NCBI GenBank assembly: GCA_024638655.1
Contig: JAHEJW010000010.1
Location: 33,280 to 97,279 of the forward strand
Reading direction: 5' to 3'
DNA: 64,000 nucleotides
Source of the DNA: a bacterium
GTDB taxonomy: Bacteria; Actinomycetota; Acidimicrobiia; Spongiisociales; ZC4RG35
The notes under the pieces are model-generated. The model searched no databases. It was not told the DNA's origin and worked only from the letters and a program-made list of their open reading frames with translations. Positions 16,553 to 25,700 of this stretch are shown here, in pieces. Positions within the stretch are counted from its first letter, which is position 1; each line of letters starts with the position of its first letter. The position numbers and the translations under genes were made by a program.

Positions 16553-17540
16553 AACAATGAAATTCGAGGATCCGACGGGTGAGGGGCGGACTATCGAGCT
16601 GGACAAGTTCGAGGTGCCTGCCAGCATCGATGACACCGATCTGCGTCTCAGGAAGATCCCCGAACCCGATCCCCACTACGTAGATCTGGGGATGCTCTAT
16701 CGGTTCGCGCAGCTCGAGGAAGCGCGCCGCAACGGAGTCGACGGGCTGGTCCCGCTCCATGTCGCGGTGAAGGGGCACATGGGCACGGGCAAGGATCACG
16801 ACATCGAGCAATTCGCCGCCGCCATGGGCCTGCCCTACTTCCGCATCCCACTCACCGGGGAGGTGAGGGATGTGACGTTGATCGGATCGACCAGGTTGCA
16901 CGGAGACGGTAAAGGCGGGACGGAGAGTCGTTGGGAGGACGGTGACATCACCCGAGCTCTCCGGGGCCCCGCTCTGCTCAATCTGTCCGAGCTGAACGCA
17001 GCCGGAGCGGAGACGCTGTTCGCCTTGCATGGGCTGCTCGACCGATACTCGGCGCTCGACCTCCCCAATGGCGAGACGATCCGACTGCGGACCGACGTCA
17101 GGATCTTTGGGACGATGAACCCGACGGACATTCGTGACTATGCGGGGACACAGACCCTGAACAAGGCGTTTGCCGACCGCTGGGTGATCTGGGAGAAGAA
17201 GTTCCCCGCTGACGAACAGGTCAGGGCAATGCTGGAGCGCCGTTACCCGAACCTCAAGAAGGACTACGTCGAGGCGATCGCCAGACTGACTGTCGAGATC
17301 AACGCCTCTTTCGACACGCCTGACGCCGGCGTCCGAGTCGAGACACCACTATCCCTTCGGACGATCCTCGACAGGCTCCCCACGGGCCTGGTCATCTACT
17401 CGACCCGCGAGGATCCACTCCGATCGGCCTGGGAAGAATTCGTCTTGCCCCAGGTAGACGTCTACGACCGCGACCACTACGAGACAGTCTGGAACGCGGT
17501 TGTGAGGAAGGGCCCATCTGGCAAGCCCTTCGCCAAGTGA
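16545..17540 (+). CDS. MoxR/CobS-like AAA ATPase with altered Walker A and B
   Basis: A 331-residue AAA protein of the CobS/MoxR type. The P-loop reads GHMGTGKD (77-84), so the usual Ser/Thr after the lysine is Asp. The Walker B strand reads ALLNLSEL (143-150), with Ser in place of the catalytic-site Asp and the Glu kept. Sensor 1 (FGTMNPTD, N192) and the GTQTLNKAFADRW segment typical of CobS remain. It may bind nucleotide poorly or without Mg2+. The TTG start at 16545 is fixed by GGAG 7 nt upstream. The 8-bp overlap couples it to the VWA gene, its presumed partner. Confidence 0.8.
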   Translation: MPETMKFEDPTGEGRTIELDKFEVPASIDDTDLRLRKIPEPDPHYVDLGMLYRFAQLEEARRNGVDGLVPLHVAVKGHMGTGKDHDIEQFAAAMGLPYFRIPLTGEVRDVTLIGSTRLHGDGKGGTESRWEDGDITRALRGPALLNLSELNAAGAETLFALHGLLDRYSALDLPNGETIRLRTDVRIFGTMNPTDIRDYAGTQTLNKAFADRWVIWEKKFPADEQVRAMLERRYPNLKKDYVEAIARLTVEINASFDTPDAGVRVETPLSLRTILDRLPTGLVIYSTREDPLRSAWEEFVLPQVDVYDRDHYETVWNAVVRKGPSGKPFAK

Positions 17541-17635
17541 GCGGGTTCCGCAACCGGCGAACGACCGACTCGCGATGCTGCCCCAAACAGGTGTCCCCGA
17601 CCGACCTGTCGCCCGGCTGTACGGTTATCTGACCC

Positions 17636-18718
17636 ATGGCCTATGACCTCGGCAACCCCGAGCTCGACGAGCGAATTCTTCAGCTGGTGGATGACGCCTC
17701 CGACGGTGACAACCAGGACCTCATCGCCGAGATGATCACCACCGTTCTGAAGCTCCATCGCGACAACTCCGTTCGAGGCGACCTCAAGTTGATCAACACC
17801 GCCTTGAAGGAGATGCGCTACTCCAACCTGGTGTTCTCCCGCCACGACGAGCCGAAGGTGACCATTTACGGGTCGGCCCGACTCCACGAGGGTGATCGCG
17901 ACTACGAGACGACCGTCGAGTTCGCCAGGATGATGGTGGAACACGGCTGGGGCGTGATCACCGGGGCCGGCCCGGGGATCATGGAGGCAGGAAATCGCGG
18001 GGCGGGGATCGAGAACTCGTACGGGGTGAACATCCGGCTCCCCTTCGAGGCCTCCGCGAACAGATTTCTCTCTCCCGAGCGTACGGTGAACTTCAAGTAC
18101 TTCTTCACCCGCAAACTCGGATTCGTCAAGGAGTCCCACGCCTTCGTGATCCTTCCTGGTGGCTTTGGGACTCTGGACGAGGCGTTCGAGCTGATCACCC
18201 TGATTCAGACCGGAAAGAGCGATCTCCACCCAGTCGTGCTCCTCGAGTCCCCCGACACCACCTACTGGGGGCCAGTTCTGGATTTCATCGCCAATGTCCA
18301 GCTGAGCCGCAGCTTGATCTCCGATTCGGATCTGGCCCTGCTCCTGCACACCAAGAGCCCCGCCGCGGCTCGTGACCACATCCGCCAGTTCTATTCGAAC
18401 TATCACTCCCAGCGCTACGCGGGGGGCCGGCTGATACTTCGGCTTCGCCAGGCCCCCTCCGATGAGGACCTGGAACGTCTGAACGGTGAGTTCGACGACA
18501 TCGTGGTCGAGGGGCGAATCGATAGGACCGAGCCGACGCAGGCCGAGATCGAGGATGATGACGCGCTCGACTACGACCGCATCTCATTTGTTTTCGACCG
18601 ACGCCATTTCGGTCGTCTTCGTCAGCTCATCGACCAGCTCAACGAGATCGCCGACCTGCCAGGGACGACCCAGATACCCACGCCAATGGGAGAAGAGCAG
18701 GCAGAAAGGCCCTGGTAG
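17636..18718 (+). CDS. LOG-family protein (lysine decarboxylase-like fold)
   Basis: A 360-residue protein with the LOG signature: GAGPGIMEAGNRGA for nucleotide and ribose binding, and the catalytic PGGFGTLDEAFE with its Arg/Glu partners. The family releases free base from nucleoside 5'-monophosphates (LONELY GUY type). This longer version has about 55 N-terminal and about 110 C-terminal extra residues compared with classic ~190-residue LOG proteins, as in the PpnN-like or 'TIGR00730' long group. Its physiological substrate is unknown. No Shine-Dalgarno sequence precedes the ATG. Confidence 0.85.
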   Translation: MAYDLGNPELDERILQLVDDASDGDNQDLIAEMITTVLKLHRDNSVRGDLKLINTALKEMRYSNLVFSRHDEPKVTIYGSARLHEGDRDYETTVEFARMMVEHGWGVITGAGPGIMEAGNRGAGIENSYGVNIRLPFEASANRFLSPERTVNFKYFFTRKLGFVKESHAFVILPGGFGTLDEAFELITLIQTGKSDLHPVVLLESPDTTYWGPVLDFIANVQLSRSLISDSDLALLLHTKSPAAARDHIRQFYSNYHSQRYAGGRLILRLRQAPSDEDLERLNGEFDDIVVEGRIDRTEPTQAEIEDDDALDYDRISFVFDRRHFGRLRQLIDQLNEIADLPGTTQIPTPMGEEQAERPW

Positions 18719-18756
18719 CCCTGGCTGGCCCTTGGGAATACTCTCGCACCCGCGGC

Positions 18757-18762
18757 TAGAAT
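18757..18762 (+). promoter_or_regulatory. -10 hexamer TAGAAT, leaderless start
   Basis: A near-consensus -10 ends 6 nt before the GTG at 18769. A TTGGGA that could serve as -35 lies at 18732-18737. It would drive the three coupled genes that follow. Confidence 0.6.
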
Positions 18763-18768
18763 TGGCTG

Positions 18769-19500
18769 GTGCGCGACATCCTCTCAGACCTCGTGGCAGA
18801 GCAACAATTCCTCGATCAGTCTCTGCAGCGCATCCCTATCAAGGTCTGGGATCTGATGACCCCGATGAAGCCGTGGACTGTGAGGGACACCATCGCCCAC
18901 CTGGCCCACTTCGAGGAGCTCGGAGCCGACACAATCAATGGTGGTGATCGGGTCAAGGAGTGGCAGAAGGCCTCCGATCTGAAATCTCTCGAGCAGCGAG
19001 CCATCAAGAAAGGCCGTTCGATGCGGCCCCAAGACGTCATCGAGTGGTGGCGCGGGGGTCGGGCCAAGGTCGTAGAGCCGCTTTCTCACATGAATGCCGA
19101 AGATCGCATCGAGTGGATCGCAGGCGATATGAGCGCCAGGACGTTCGCCACGTTCCGGCTAATGGAGACATGGATGCACGGTCTCGACATCTATGAGACG
19201 CTCGACATCGAAGTCGAGGACACGCCACGCATCCGCCATGTGTGTTGGCTCGGATGGAAGACCCTCCCATATGCCTTCAAGCGGGCCGGGGAGCACTATG
19301 AGCCGGTTCGGGTCGAGGTCATCGGGCCCGGGTATGCCAAGTGGGTGTACGGTCCGAACGACACCGATCAGCTGATCAAAGGATCGGCGTCGGATTGGGC
19401 CCGGATCGCGGTTCGCCGTGCCAAGCCTGAGGACACGCGTTTGAAGATCAACGGCGAATTCGCCCAGAAGGCCGTCCAAGTAGCACGCGCCTACCTGTGA
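18769..19500 (+). CDS. TIGR03084-like / mycothiol-dependent isomerase N-terminal-type (DinB fold) protein
   Basis: A 243-residue protein with the DinB-like four-helix bundle found in mycothiol-dependent maleylpyruvate isomerases. It has DLVAEQQFLDQSL, WTVRDTIAHLAHFEELGAD (with the metal-binding His) and MSARTFATFRLMETWMHGLDI (with the second His). It fits the TIGR03084 family, whose members sit in acyl-CoA catabolic operons. The function is not established. It is the first gene of a tightly coupled operon: its stop overlaps the BtpA start by 4 bp. Confidence 0.75.
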   Translation: MRDILSDLVAEQQFLDQSLQRIPIKVWDLMTPMKPWTVRDTIAHLAHFEELGADTINGGDRVKEWQKASDLKSLEQRAIKKGRSMRPQDVIEWWRGGRAKVVEPLSHMNAEDRIEWIAGDMSARTFATFRLMETWMHGLDIYETLDIEVEDTPRIRHVCWLGWKTLPYAFKRAGEHYEPVRVEVIGPGYAKWVYGPNDTDQLIKGSASDWARIAVRRAKPEDTRLKINGEFAQKAVQVARAYL

Positions 19501-20291
19501 GCTCCACCATTCCCCACCTGGTGGGGATGGTCCATCTCCAGCCTCTACCCGGTGCACCCGGCTTCAGCGGCTCGATCGACGAGGCAATAGCGGGAGCCGT
19601 GGCCGATGCTGTGGTCCTCGCCGAAGCCGGTTTTCCAGCTCTGATGATCGAGAATTTCGGCGACGTCCCGTTTACAAGCGACCATGTTGCAGCAGAGACG
19701 ACCGCCTCCATCACCAGGGCGGTGATGGCCATCGGAGCTGCAACCAAGCTGCCTATCGGCGTGAATGTTCTGAGAAACGACGCACTGGCAGCGCTCGGCA
19801 TTGCCGCGGCGACCAATGCCGAGTTCATCAGAGTGAACGTCCTCACCGGTGTGATGTACACAGATCAAGGGCCGATCGTGGGCCGCGCTGCCGAACTAGC
19901 CCGGAAACGCTCTGCCATCGCCCCTTGGGTCGAGATTTGGGCGGACGTCATGGTCAAGCACGCCACTCCCCCGGCCGGGCAGGAGACAGGGCAAGCGGCT
20001 GCGGATACAGTCGAGCGCGGGCTTGCTGATGCGGTCATCGTGTCCGGCCCAGGTACGGGCTCGGCTCCGCAATTCGGTGAAGCCGAGTTGGTGAGGAACG
20101 CAGTGCCCAAGGAGACGCGTTTGGTCATAGGGTCCGGCGCAACACCCGCGAACCTGGCCAGTTTGGCCCAGGTGGCCGACTCCTTCATCGTCGGGACTTC
20201 GATCAAGCGCGATGGACGCACCGCCGGCCCCGTGGATCCAGACAAGGCGAGGCAGCTCGTCGGTGTGGCCCGGGACTGCGGCATCACGTGA
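19497..20291 (+). CDS. BtpA/SgcQ family protein
   Basis: A 264-residue TIM-barrel protein with the BtpA pattern: GMVHLQPLPGAPG, ALMIENFGDVPF, IGVNVLRNDALAALGIAA, EFIRVNVLTGVMYTDQGPI, and VSGPGTGSAP near the C-terminus. The family is named for a photosystem I biogenesis factor, but in non-photosynthetic bacteria it is thought to be a sugar or nucleoside-related enzyme (SgcQ). The GTG start lies in a GTGA overlap with the upstream stop, and its own stop overlaps the next start the same way. Confidence 0.85.
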   Translation: MSSTIPHLVGMVHLQPLPGAPGFSGSIDEAIAGAVADAVVLAEAGFPALMIENFGDVPFTSDHVAAETTASITRAVMAIGAATKLPIGVNVLRNDALAALGIAAATNAEFIRVNVLTGVMYTDQGPIVGRAAELARKRSAIAPWVEIWADVMVKHATPPAGQETGQAAADTVERGLADAVIVSGPGTGSAPQFGEAELVRNAVPKETRLVIGSGATPANLASLAQVADSFIVGTSIKRDGRTAGPVDPDKARQLVGVARDCGIT

Positions 20292-21076
20292 ACTCGATAC
20301 GGACCAGGACCGAGGAAGGCGTCACCGTGGTCACCCTCGATCGGCCCGAGGTCCGCAACGCACTCACCGGCGAAGAGATGCTCGATGGGCTGCTCGACGC
20401 CATAGACGCTGCCGAGGCGGACCCTGAGATCGGGGTTCTGGTCATCGACGCTGAGGGCCCCGCTTTCTCGGCAGGCGGCGATGTCAAGGCGATGGCTGCA
20501 CGCGAGGGGATGTTCGCCGGCGATGCGGCAAATCTGATAGAGAACTATCGCCAGGGGATTCAGCAGCTGACCCGTTTCATGGCCACCACCGACCTCGTCA
20601 CCATCGCCGCCGTCGATGGACCGGCAATCGGAGCCGGCTTCGATCTCGTGCTCGGGTGTGATCTGCGAGTGGGGTCACCACGCGCGAGGTTCGCCCACAC
20701 GTTCATCGAAATGGGAATCATCCCAGGAGATGGCGGTGCCTGGCTCCTGCCGAGGGTGGTGGGCTGGCAGAGGGCAACGGAGCTGGCTTTGACGGCGCGC
20801 TCCGTCGATGCCGAAGAAGCCGCACGCCTGGGAATACTCCTGGACGTGGTCCCCTCAGACGAGCTCGAAGCTCGGGTGAGCAACCTGGCCGGAACGATCG
20901 CCTCCAAGCCGCGCCCAGCGGTGATCATGGCGAAGAGGCTGTTGCGCCAGGCCAGATCGATGGACCTCGACGGGTTCCTCGAGCTGTCCGCGGCCCTCCA
21001 GTCGGCGGCTCATGCCACCCCCGAGCATCTCGAAGCCGTCAACGAATACGTTGCCCGGCTCAAGGACCGCGACTGA
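20288..21076 (+). CDS. Enoyl-CoA hydratase/isomerase (crotonase) family protein
   Basis: A 262-residue crotonase. The oxyanion-hole segments GPAFSAGGDVKAMA and AIGAGFDLVLGCDLR are clear. In the active-site helix, the glutamate equivalent to Glu164 of rat enoyl-CoA hydratase is present (GWQRATE), but the position equivalent to Glu144 is not Glu by my alignment (FIEMGIIPGDGG). This would favour an isomerase, hydrolase or other crotonase reaction over simple hydration. It is translationally coupled (GTGA) to the BtpA gene, so the three genes probably serve one catabolic pathway. Confidence 0.85.
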   Translation: MNSIRTRTEEGVTVVTLDRPEVRNALTGEEMLDGLLDAIDAAEADPEIGVLVIDAEGPAFSAGGDVKAMAAREGMFAGDAANLIENYRQGIQQLTRFMATTDLVTIAAVDGPAIGAGFDLVLGCDLRVGSPRARFAHTFIEMGIIPGDGGAWLLPRVVGWQRATELALTARSVDAEEAARLGILLDVVPSDELEARVSNLAGTIASKPRPAVIMAKRLLRQARSMDLDGFLELSAALQSAAHATPEHLEAVNEYVARLKDRD

Positions 21077-21361
21077 ACCTGAAACCCGTGTCGTGCGCCG
21101 GCGCCAGAGGCGCTGCCGACGGGCTGGCGAGGGGTCCTGACGCGGCCCCCGCCACGTGCCGGCGTGTAGTAGACGCCTTGGTCCGATAGGTCTTCGACCA
21201 CATCGGCCAGGTCCTTTCCCACTTGTAGACACAGCCATTGAGGCTCAAGACCCATGTCGATGTGACGAAGTTACGTAACCATATGGAGCATCAAACCGTT
21301 TACCTACTTGTTGACGCCGCGCCGAAAGGGCGAGGGAGAACGAGAACACGGGGATAGGACA
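21077..21361. other. Gene-poor interval, 285 bp
   Basis: No convincing gene. A reverse-strand frame (21010-21255, 81 codons) has an unbiased composition and no ribosome-binding site. The right half, from about 21265, is AT-richer than the rest of the window and contains the palindrome TTACGTAA, so it probably holds the promoter of the HD-GYP gene. Confidence 0.4.
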
Positions 21362-21937
21362 ATGAGGGAGATACCGAGAGACATCCTGATCGAAGTCATG
21401 GAGGACGTGATCGAAGACCTTCACGGACATGTCCACCGCGTCTCCGACCTGGCCGTGAATCTCGGGACCGGACTCGGTCTCGCTGAACAGGATCTCGATC
21501 GTCTTGCGCTTGCAGGTGTCCTCCACGACGTCGGGAAGATCCACCTCGATCCGTCCATCCTCGGAAAGCCCGGGCCCCTCTCCGACTCTGAGTTCGAGTT
21601 GATGCGCCGCCACCCCGAGCTCGGCTTCGCAATGACACGCAATCGACTCGATTCCAAGGTGGCAGAAGCCATCCTCTACCACCACGAGCGGTGGGATGGC
21701 GCGGGTTATCCCTTCGGCCTGACGGCCGAAGAGATACCGATTCTCAGCCGGGTGGTGCTGGTCTCCGACGCATTCGACGCAATGACCTCGGTCAGGGCCT
21801 ATCAGCCGGCCCTTCCTGTCGACTACGCAGTGAACGAGATCCGCAGCAACGCCGGCACCCAGTTCGACCCTCAGGTGGTCGAGATCTTCCTCGAGTTGGC
21901 ATCCATGGAGATGCTGCCTCTAGAGCTCATCGCCTGA
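21362..21937 (+). CDS. Stand-alone HD-GYP domain protein
   Basis: A 191-residue protein made only of an HD-GYP domain. The metal ligands are visible in order: HGHVHRVSDLA, HDVGKIHLD, MRRHPELG, YHHERWDGAGYP and VSDAFDAMTS. All catalytic signatures of c-di-GMP phosphodiesterases are kept, including the GYP triad and the following IP..SR...SDAFDA block. There is no receiver, GAF or membrane domain, so regulation would come from expression or partners. The start at 21362 gives a family-typical N-terminus. Confidence 0.88.
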   Translation: MREIPRDILIEVMEDVIEDLHGHVHRVSDLAVNLGTGLGLAEQDLDRLALAGVLHDVGKIHLDPSILGKPGPLSDSEFELMRRHPELGFAMTRNRLDSKVAEAILYHHERWDGAGYPFGLTAEEIPILSRVVLVSDAFDAMTSVRAYQPALPVDYAVNEIRSNAGTQFDPQVVEIFLELASMEMLPLELIA

Positions 21938-22033
21938 ACCAACCGACGATCTGGTCCATTCCCCCTCCCTGAGACTCGAACAATGGATAACTTACCGCCG
22001 ATTGGCTCGCGTGTTCTCATCTAGGAGGTCGAA

Positions 22034-22717
22034 ATGCGCAGGCGAGCGCTTCTTGTGGCCCTCTGTCTCTTCGTCGGTGCTTGTGGTACCGACGAGGCCC
22101 AACAGCAGCCGGACGCTGCGGGCACGGAGGCACCGGCATCCTCGATGACCTCGTCGGCGAGTCCCACGACCACTCCGCCGGCGATCACCACAACTCTCGC
22201 CGTGACCACGACAGCCGACGACTGGGACTCGATCAAATCGTGGGTGGGGGGTCCAGCTGGCGAGTATCGGACACGCGTTTTTCAACCCCCATTCCGATTC
22301 ACCACGACAGGTGCACTGTCTTCGATCATCGTATGTCAGGAGGTAGAGGCGATCGTTCGAGTGAGCGACGGCTCGTTCTACGGGATCTGGGCATATCGAT
22401 TCGACACAGGTGGAGTCGACGAGGCAAGAGCTTTCCTCGAAGAGCATCCTGCGATTTCTGTGAGTTCGAGCGTTCCGGTCGAAGTGGGTGGAGCTCCAGG
22501 GGTGGTGCTCAGCGCAGATCTGGTGGAGAACCTGGTCCTGGGTCCCTTCTGTGAAGCGACTTTCCAGATCGAAATCGGTTCGGCTGTCGACATCTACATC
22601 CTGGATGTCGCCGGAAAGACCGTGACGATTCTCGTCGAGAGCGTCCCGCGGGTCCCAGCCGAAGACATCACGGCAATCATCGAATCCATCGAGTGGAAGG
22701 ACCTCTCCGGAGACTGA
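22034..22717 (+). CDS. Hypothetical lipoprotein
   Basis: A 227-residue exported protein. Its signal peptide ends in FVGAC (Cys17), followed by a Thr/Ser/Ala/Pro-rich linker to about residue 62 and a mixed alpha-beta domain with two cysteines (IIVCQEVE and GPFCEATFQ) that may pair. No family is recognised. A strong AGGAGG lies 6 nt before the ATG. It is probably anchored on the outer face of the membrane. Confidence 0.75.
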   Translation: MRRRALLVALCLFVGACGTDEAQQQPDAAGTEAPASSMTSSASPTTTPPAITTTLAVTTTADDWDSIKSWVGGPAGEYRTRVFQPPFRFTTTGALSSIIVCQEVEAIVRVSDGSFYGIWAYRFDTGGVDEARAFLEEHPAISVSSSVPVEVGGAPGVVLSADLVENLVLGPFCEATFQIEIGSAVDIYILDVAGKTVTILVESVPRVPAEDITAIIESIEWKDLSGD

Positions 22718-22747
22718 AGCCCGGGAAGATTTGTCGCCCCGCCCTGA

Positions 22748-22753
22748 TACCTT
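22748..22753 (+). promoter_or_regulatory. -10 hexamer TACCTT, leaderless start
   Basis: The hexamer ends 6 nt before the ATG of the Lhr gene at 22760. Confidence 0.45.
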
Positions 22754-22759
22754 CGGGTC

Positions 22760-25700
22760 ATGGAGTCGCCACAAGGCTTCACCAGGGCAACTCGAACATG
22801 GTTCGAAGCCTCTTTCAACGCGCCCACACCCGCCCAGGAGCTCGGTTGGCCCTCCATTGCTGCCGGAGATCACACACTGATCCATGCCCCGACCGGTTCT
22901 GGGAAGACCCTCGCCGCGTTTCTGTGGACACTCGATCGACTCCTGTCCGAGCCGCTGCCCGATCCGAGCGAGCGATGCCGTGTCCTCTACGTATCACCGC
23001 TCAAGGCGCTGGCCCATGACGTCGAGCGCAATCTGCGCGCTCCCCTCGCCGGGATAAGACACGCCGCCGAGCGGCTGGGAGGTGAGCGGTTACCCGAGTT
23101 GGAGACCTTCCTTCGAACCGGTGACACCCCGCAACAGGAGAGGAGGCGGATGGAAAGGCATCCGCCCGACATCCTGATCACCACGCCCGAGTCCCTCTAC
23201 TTGATGCTCACCTCCGCGGTTCGGAGCGTCCTGAGCTCCGTCCGCTGGGTGATCGTCGACGAGGTCCACGCGGTGGCGGGCTCCAAACGGGGAGCCCACC
23301 TCGCCCTCTCCCTCGAACGTCTCGAGGAGCTCACGAGCAGACCGCCCCAACGCATCGGCCTCTCGGCTACGCAGCGCCCCCTGGAGACGATCGCACGTTT
23401 CCTTGGTGGTGGCACCGTCGAGAACGACTCGTGGCGCGAGCGTCCGGTTCATATCGTCGACGTGCCCGGCGAAAGAGACCTGGACATCGAGATAGTCGTT
23501 CCCGTCGAGGACATGAACGAGCCCGGTGAGCCGGACCCACTAGACCCGGACAGACAGACGAAGCGGTCGATCTGGCCCGCCATATACCCGCGGCTCCTCG
23601 ACCAGATCCAACGTCACAAGTCGACCATCCTGTTCGCCAATTCACGGCGTCTGGCCGAGAGGATCTGCTCCGAGATCAACAATCTCGCCGGCGAGGAGAT
23701 CGCCAGAGCCCATCACGGGTCCGTCGCCAGGGAACAGCGTCTGGAGATCGAGGAGGGGCTGAAGAAGGGTGAGCTCAAGGCGGTCGTCGCAACGTCCTCG
23801 TTGGAACTGGGCATAGACATGGGCTCTGTAGACCTGGTGCTCCAGGTCGAGGCTCCCAACTCGGTTGCCTCCGGACTGCAGCGTGTCGGCCGATCCGGCC
23901 ATCAGGTCGGCGGGGTGTCCAAGGCGAAGATCTACCCGAAGTACCGCGGAGACCTATTGGTCTCAACGGTCATTGCAGAACAGATGGTCCGCAGACATGT
24001 CGAGCCGACGACGATCCCGGCGAATCCGATCGATGTGCTCGCCCAACAGTTGGTGGCTCAGATCGTCAGCGGTGACACCACCTCCGAGCACCTCTACGAA
24101 ACGACGCGGCGGGCAGCGCCCTACGCCACGCTCACCCGACAGGTATTCGATGAGACGCTCGACATGCTCGCCGGGCGCTATCCCTCCGATCTCTTCGCTG
24201 AACTGCGGCCGAGGGTCACATGGGACCGAGCAACCGACACAGTGGTCGCTCGACCCGGCGCGCGACAGCTCGCCGTGACCAACCCGGGAACCATCCCCGA
24301 TCGCGGGCTCTACAGAGTGACCCTCCCGGAAGGCAGCCGCGTCGGGGAGCTCGACGAGGAGATGGTCTACGAGTCTCGCGAAGGCGACACATTCGTTCTC
24401 GGCTCCACCGCCTGGAAGATCACCCGAATCACCCACGACAGGGTCGAAGTGGTGCCTGCGCCGGCAGACGCGGCGCCCCGGATGCCGTTCTGGCACGGTG
24501 ACATGCTGGGCCGATCGCTGGAGACGGGTCGAGCCGTTGGAGCCTTCACCCGCCAGATCGCAGGGCTCGATCAGGACAAAGCCCTCGATGAGCTCCAGGG
24601 CACCTACCGCCTCGACGAGTTCGCCGCCAGGAACCTGGTCAACTATCTCGCAGAAGAGCGGGAGGCGACTGGCGTACTGCCCACCGATCAAACGATCGTC
24701 GTTCAGAGGTTCAGGGACGAGATAGGTGATTGGAGGGTGGTGCTGCTGTCGCCGCTCGGAGCCCGAGTTCATGCGCCCTGGGCCATGGCCCTGCGTCATC
24801 GCTTTCGGACGCGCTACGACTCTGATGTCGACGTCATATGGTCCGATGACGGCATCGCCTTCCGCTTCCCCGACTCCGACGACCCTCCGGAGGCCGAAGA
24901 TCTGCTCGCCGAGCCGGAGGAGGTGGAGCAACTGCTGATCGAGCACATATCCGATACGGCGCTGTTCGCCGCGCGATTCCGTGAGGCGGCCGGGCGCTCT
25001 CTGCTCTTGCCGCGTCGTCGACCGGGCGAGAGGACACCACTGTGGCTCCAGCGCCGGAAATCGGCCGACCTGCTCGGGGTGGCCAAGCAGTTCGGCTCTT
25101 TTCCGATCCTGCTCGAGGTCTACCGAGAGATCCTGCGTGACGATTTCGACCTGCCGGCACTTCAAGAGGTGCTCGGGCAGATCAGATCGAGAAAGATCCG
25201 GCTCGTCTCGGTGGACACCACCTCACCGAGCGCTTTCGCCTCCTCCTTGCTCTTCTCGTTCGTGGCCGCCTACCTCTACGAAGCAGACGCCCCGCTGGCA
25301 GAGAGACGCGCAGCCGCCCTGACTCTCGACCGAGAGCTGCTTCGCGAGCTCCTCGGCGAAGGCGAGCTGCGGGAGCTGATAGACCCCGAAGTGGTTGCCG
25401 CCGTCGAGCTGGAGCTGCAGCACCTCACCGACAATCGTCGTGCCCGCTCGGTGGACGGGGTGCATGACCTACTCAAAGACCTCGGCCCTCTCGGAATCGA
25501 CGACATCTCGATCAGGACAGAGGCAGTCGACGTGGATCATGCGCTCGAAGAGCTGGAGAGCAGCCGGCGGGTGGTGCCGGTGACGATGGGCGGAGAACCT
25601 TCGTGGGCGGCCATCGAGGACGCGTCCCGACTGCGCGATGCTCTCGGCGTTCAACCGCCGCCCGGGGTCCCCCATGTCTTCCTGGAGCCGGTCCCCGACC

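Noticed and set aside
21010..21255. An 81-codon reverse-strand frame between the crotonase and HD-GYP genes
   Set aside because: No ribosome-binding site or -10, unknown sequence, and partial overlap with the crotonase gene. It cannot be excluded without homologues.
23963..25165. A 400-codon reverse-strand frame inside lhr
   Set aside because: Composition is typical of antisense translation (His, Gly and Arg scattered, no motifs), and it is wholly covered by the Lhr core.
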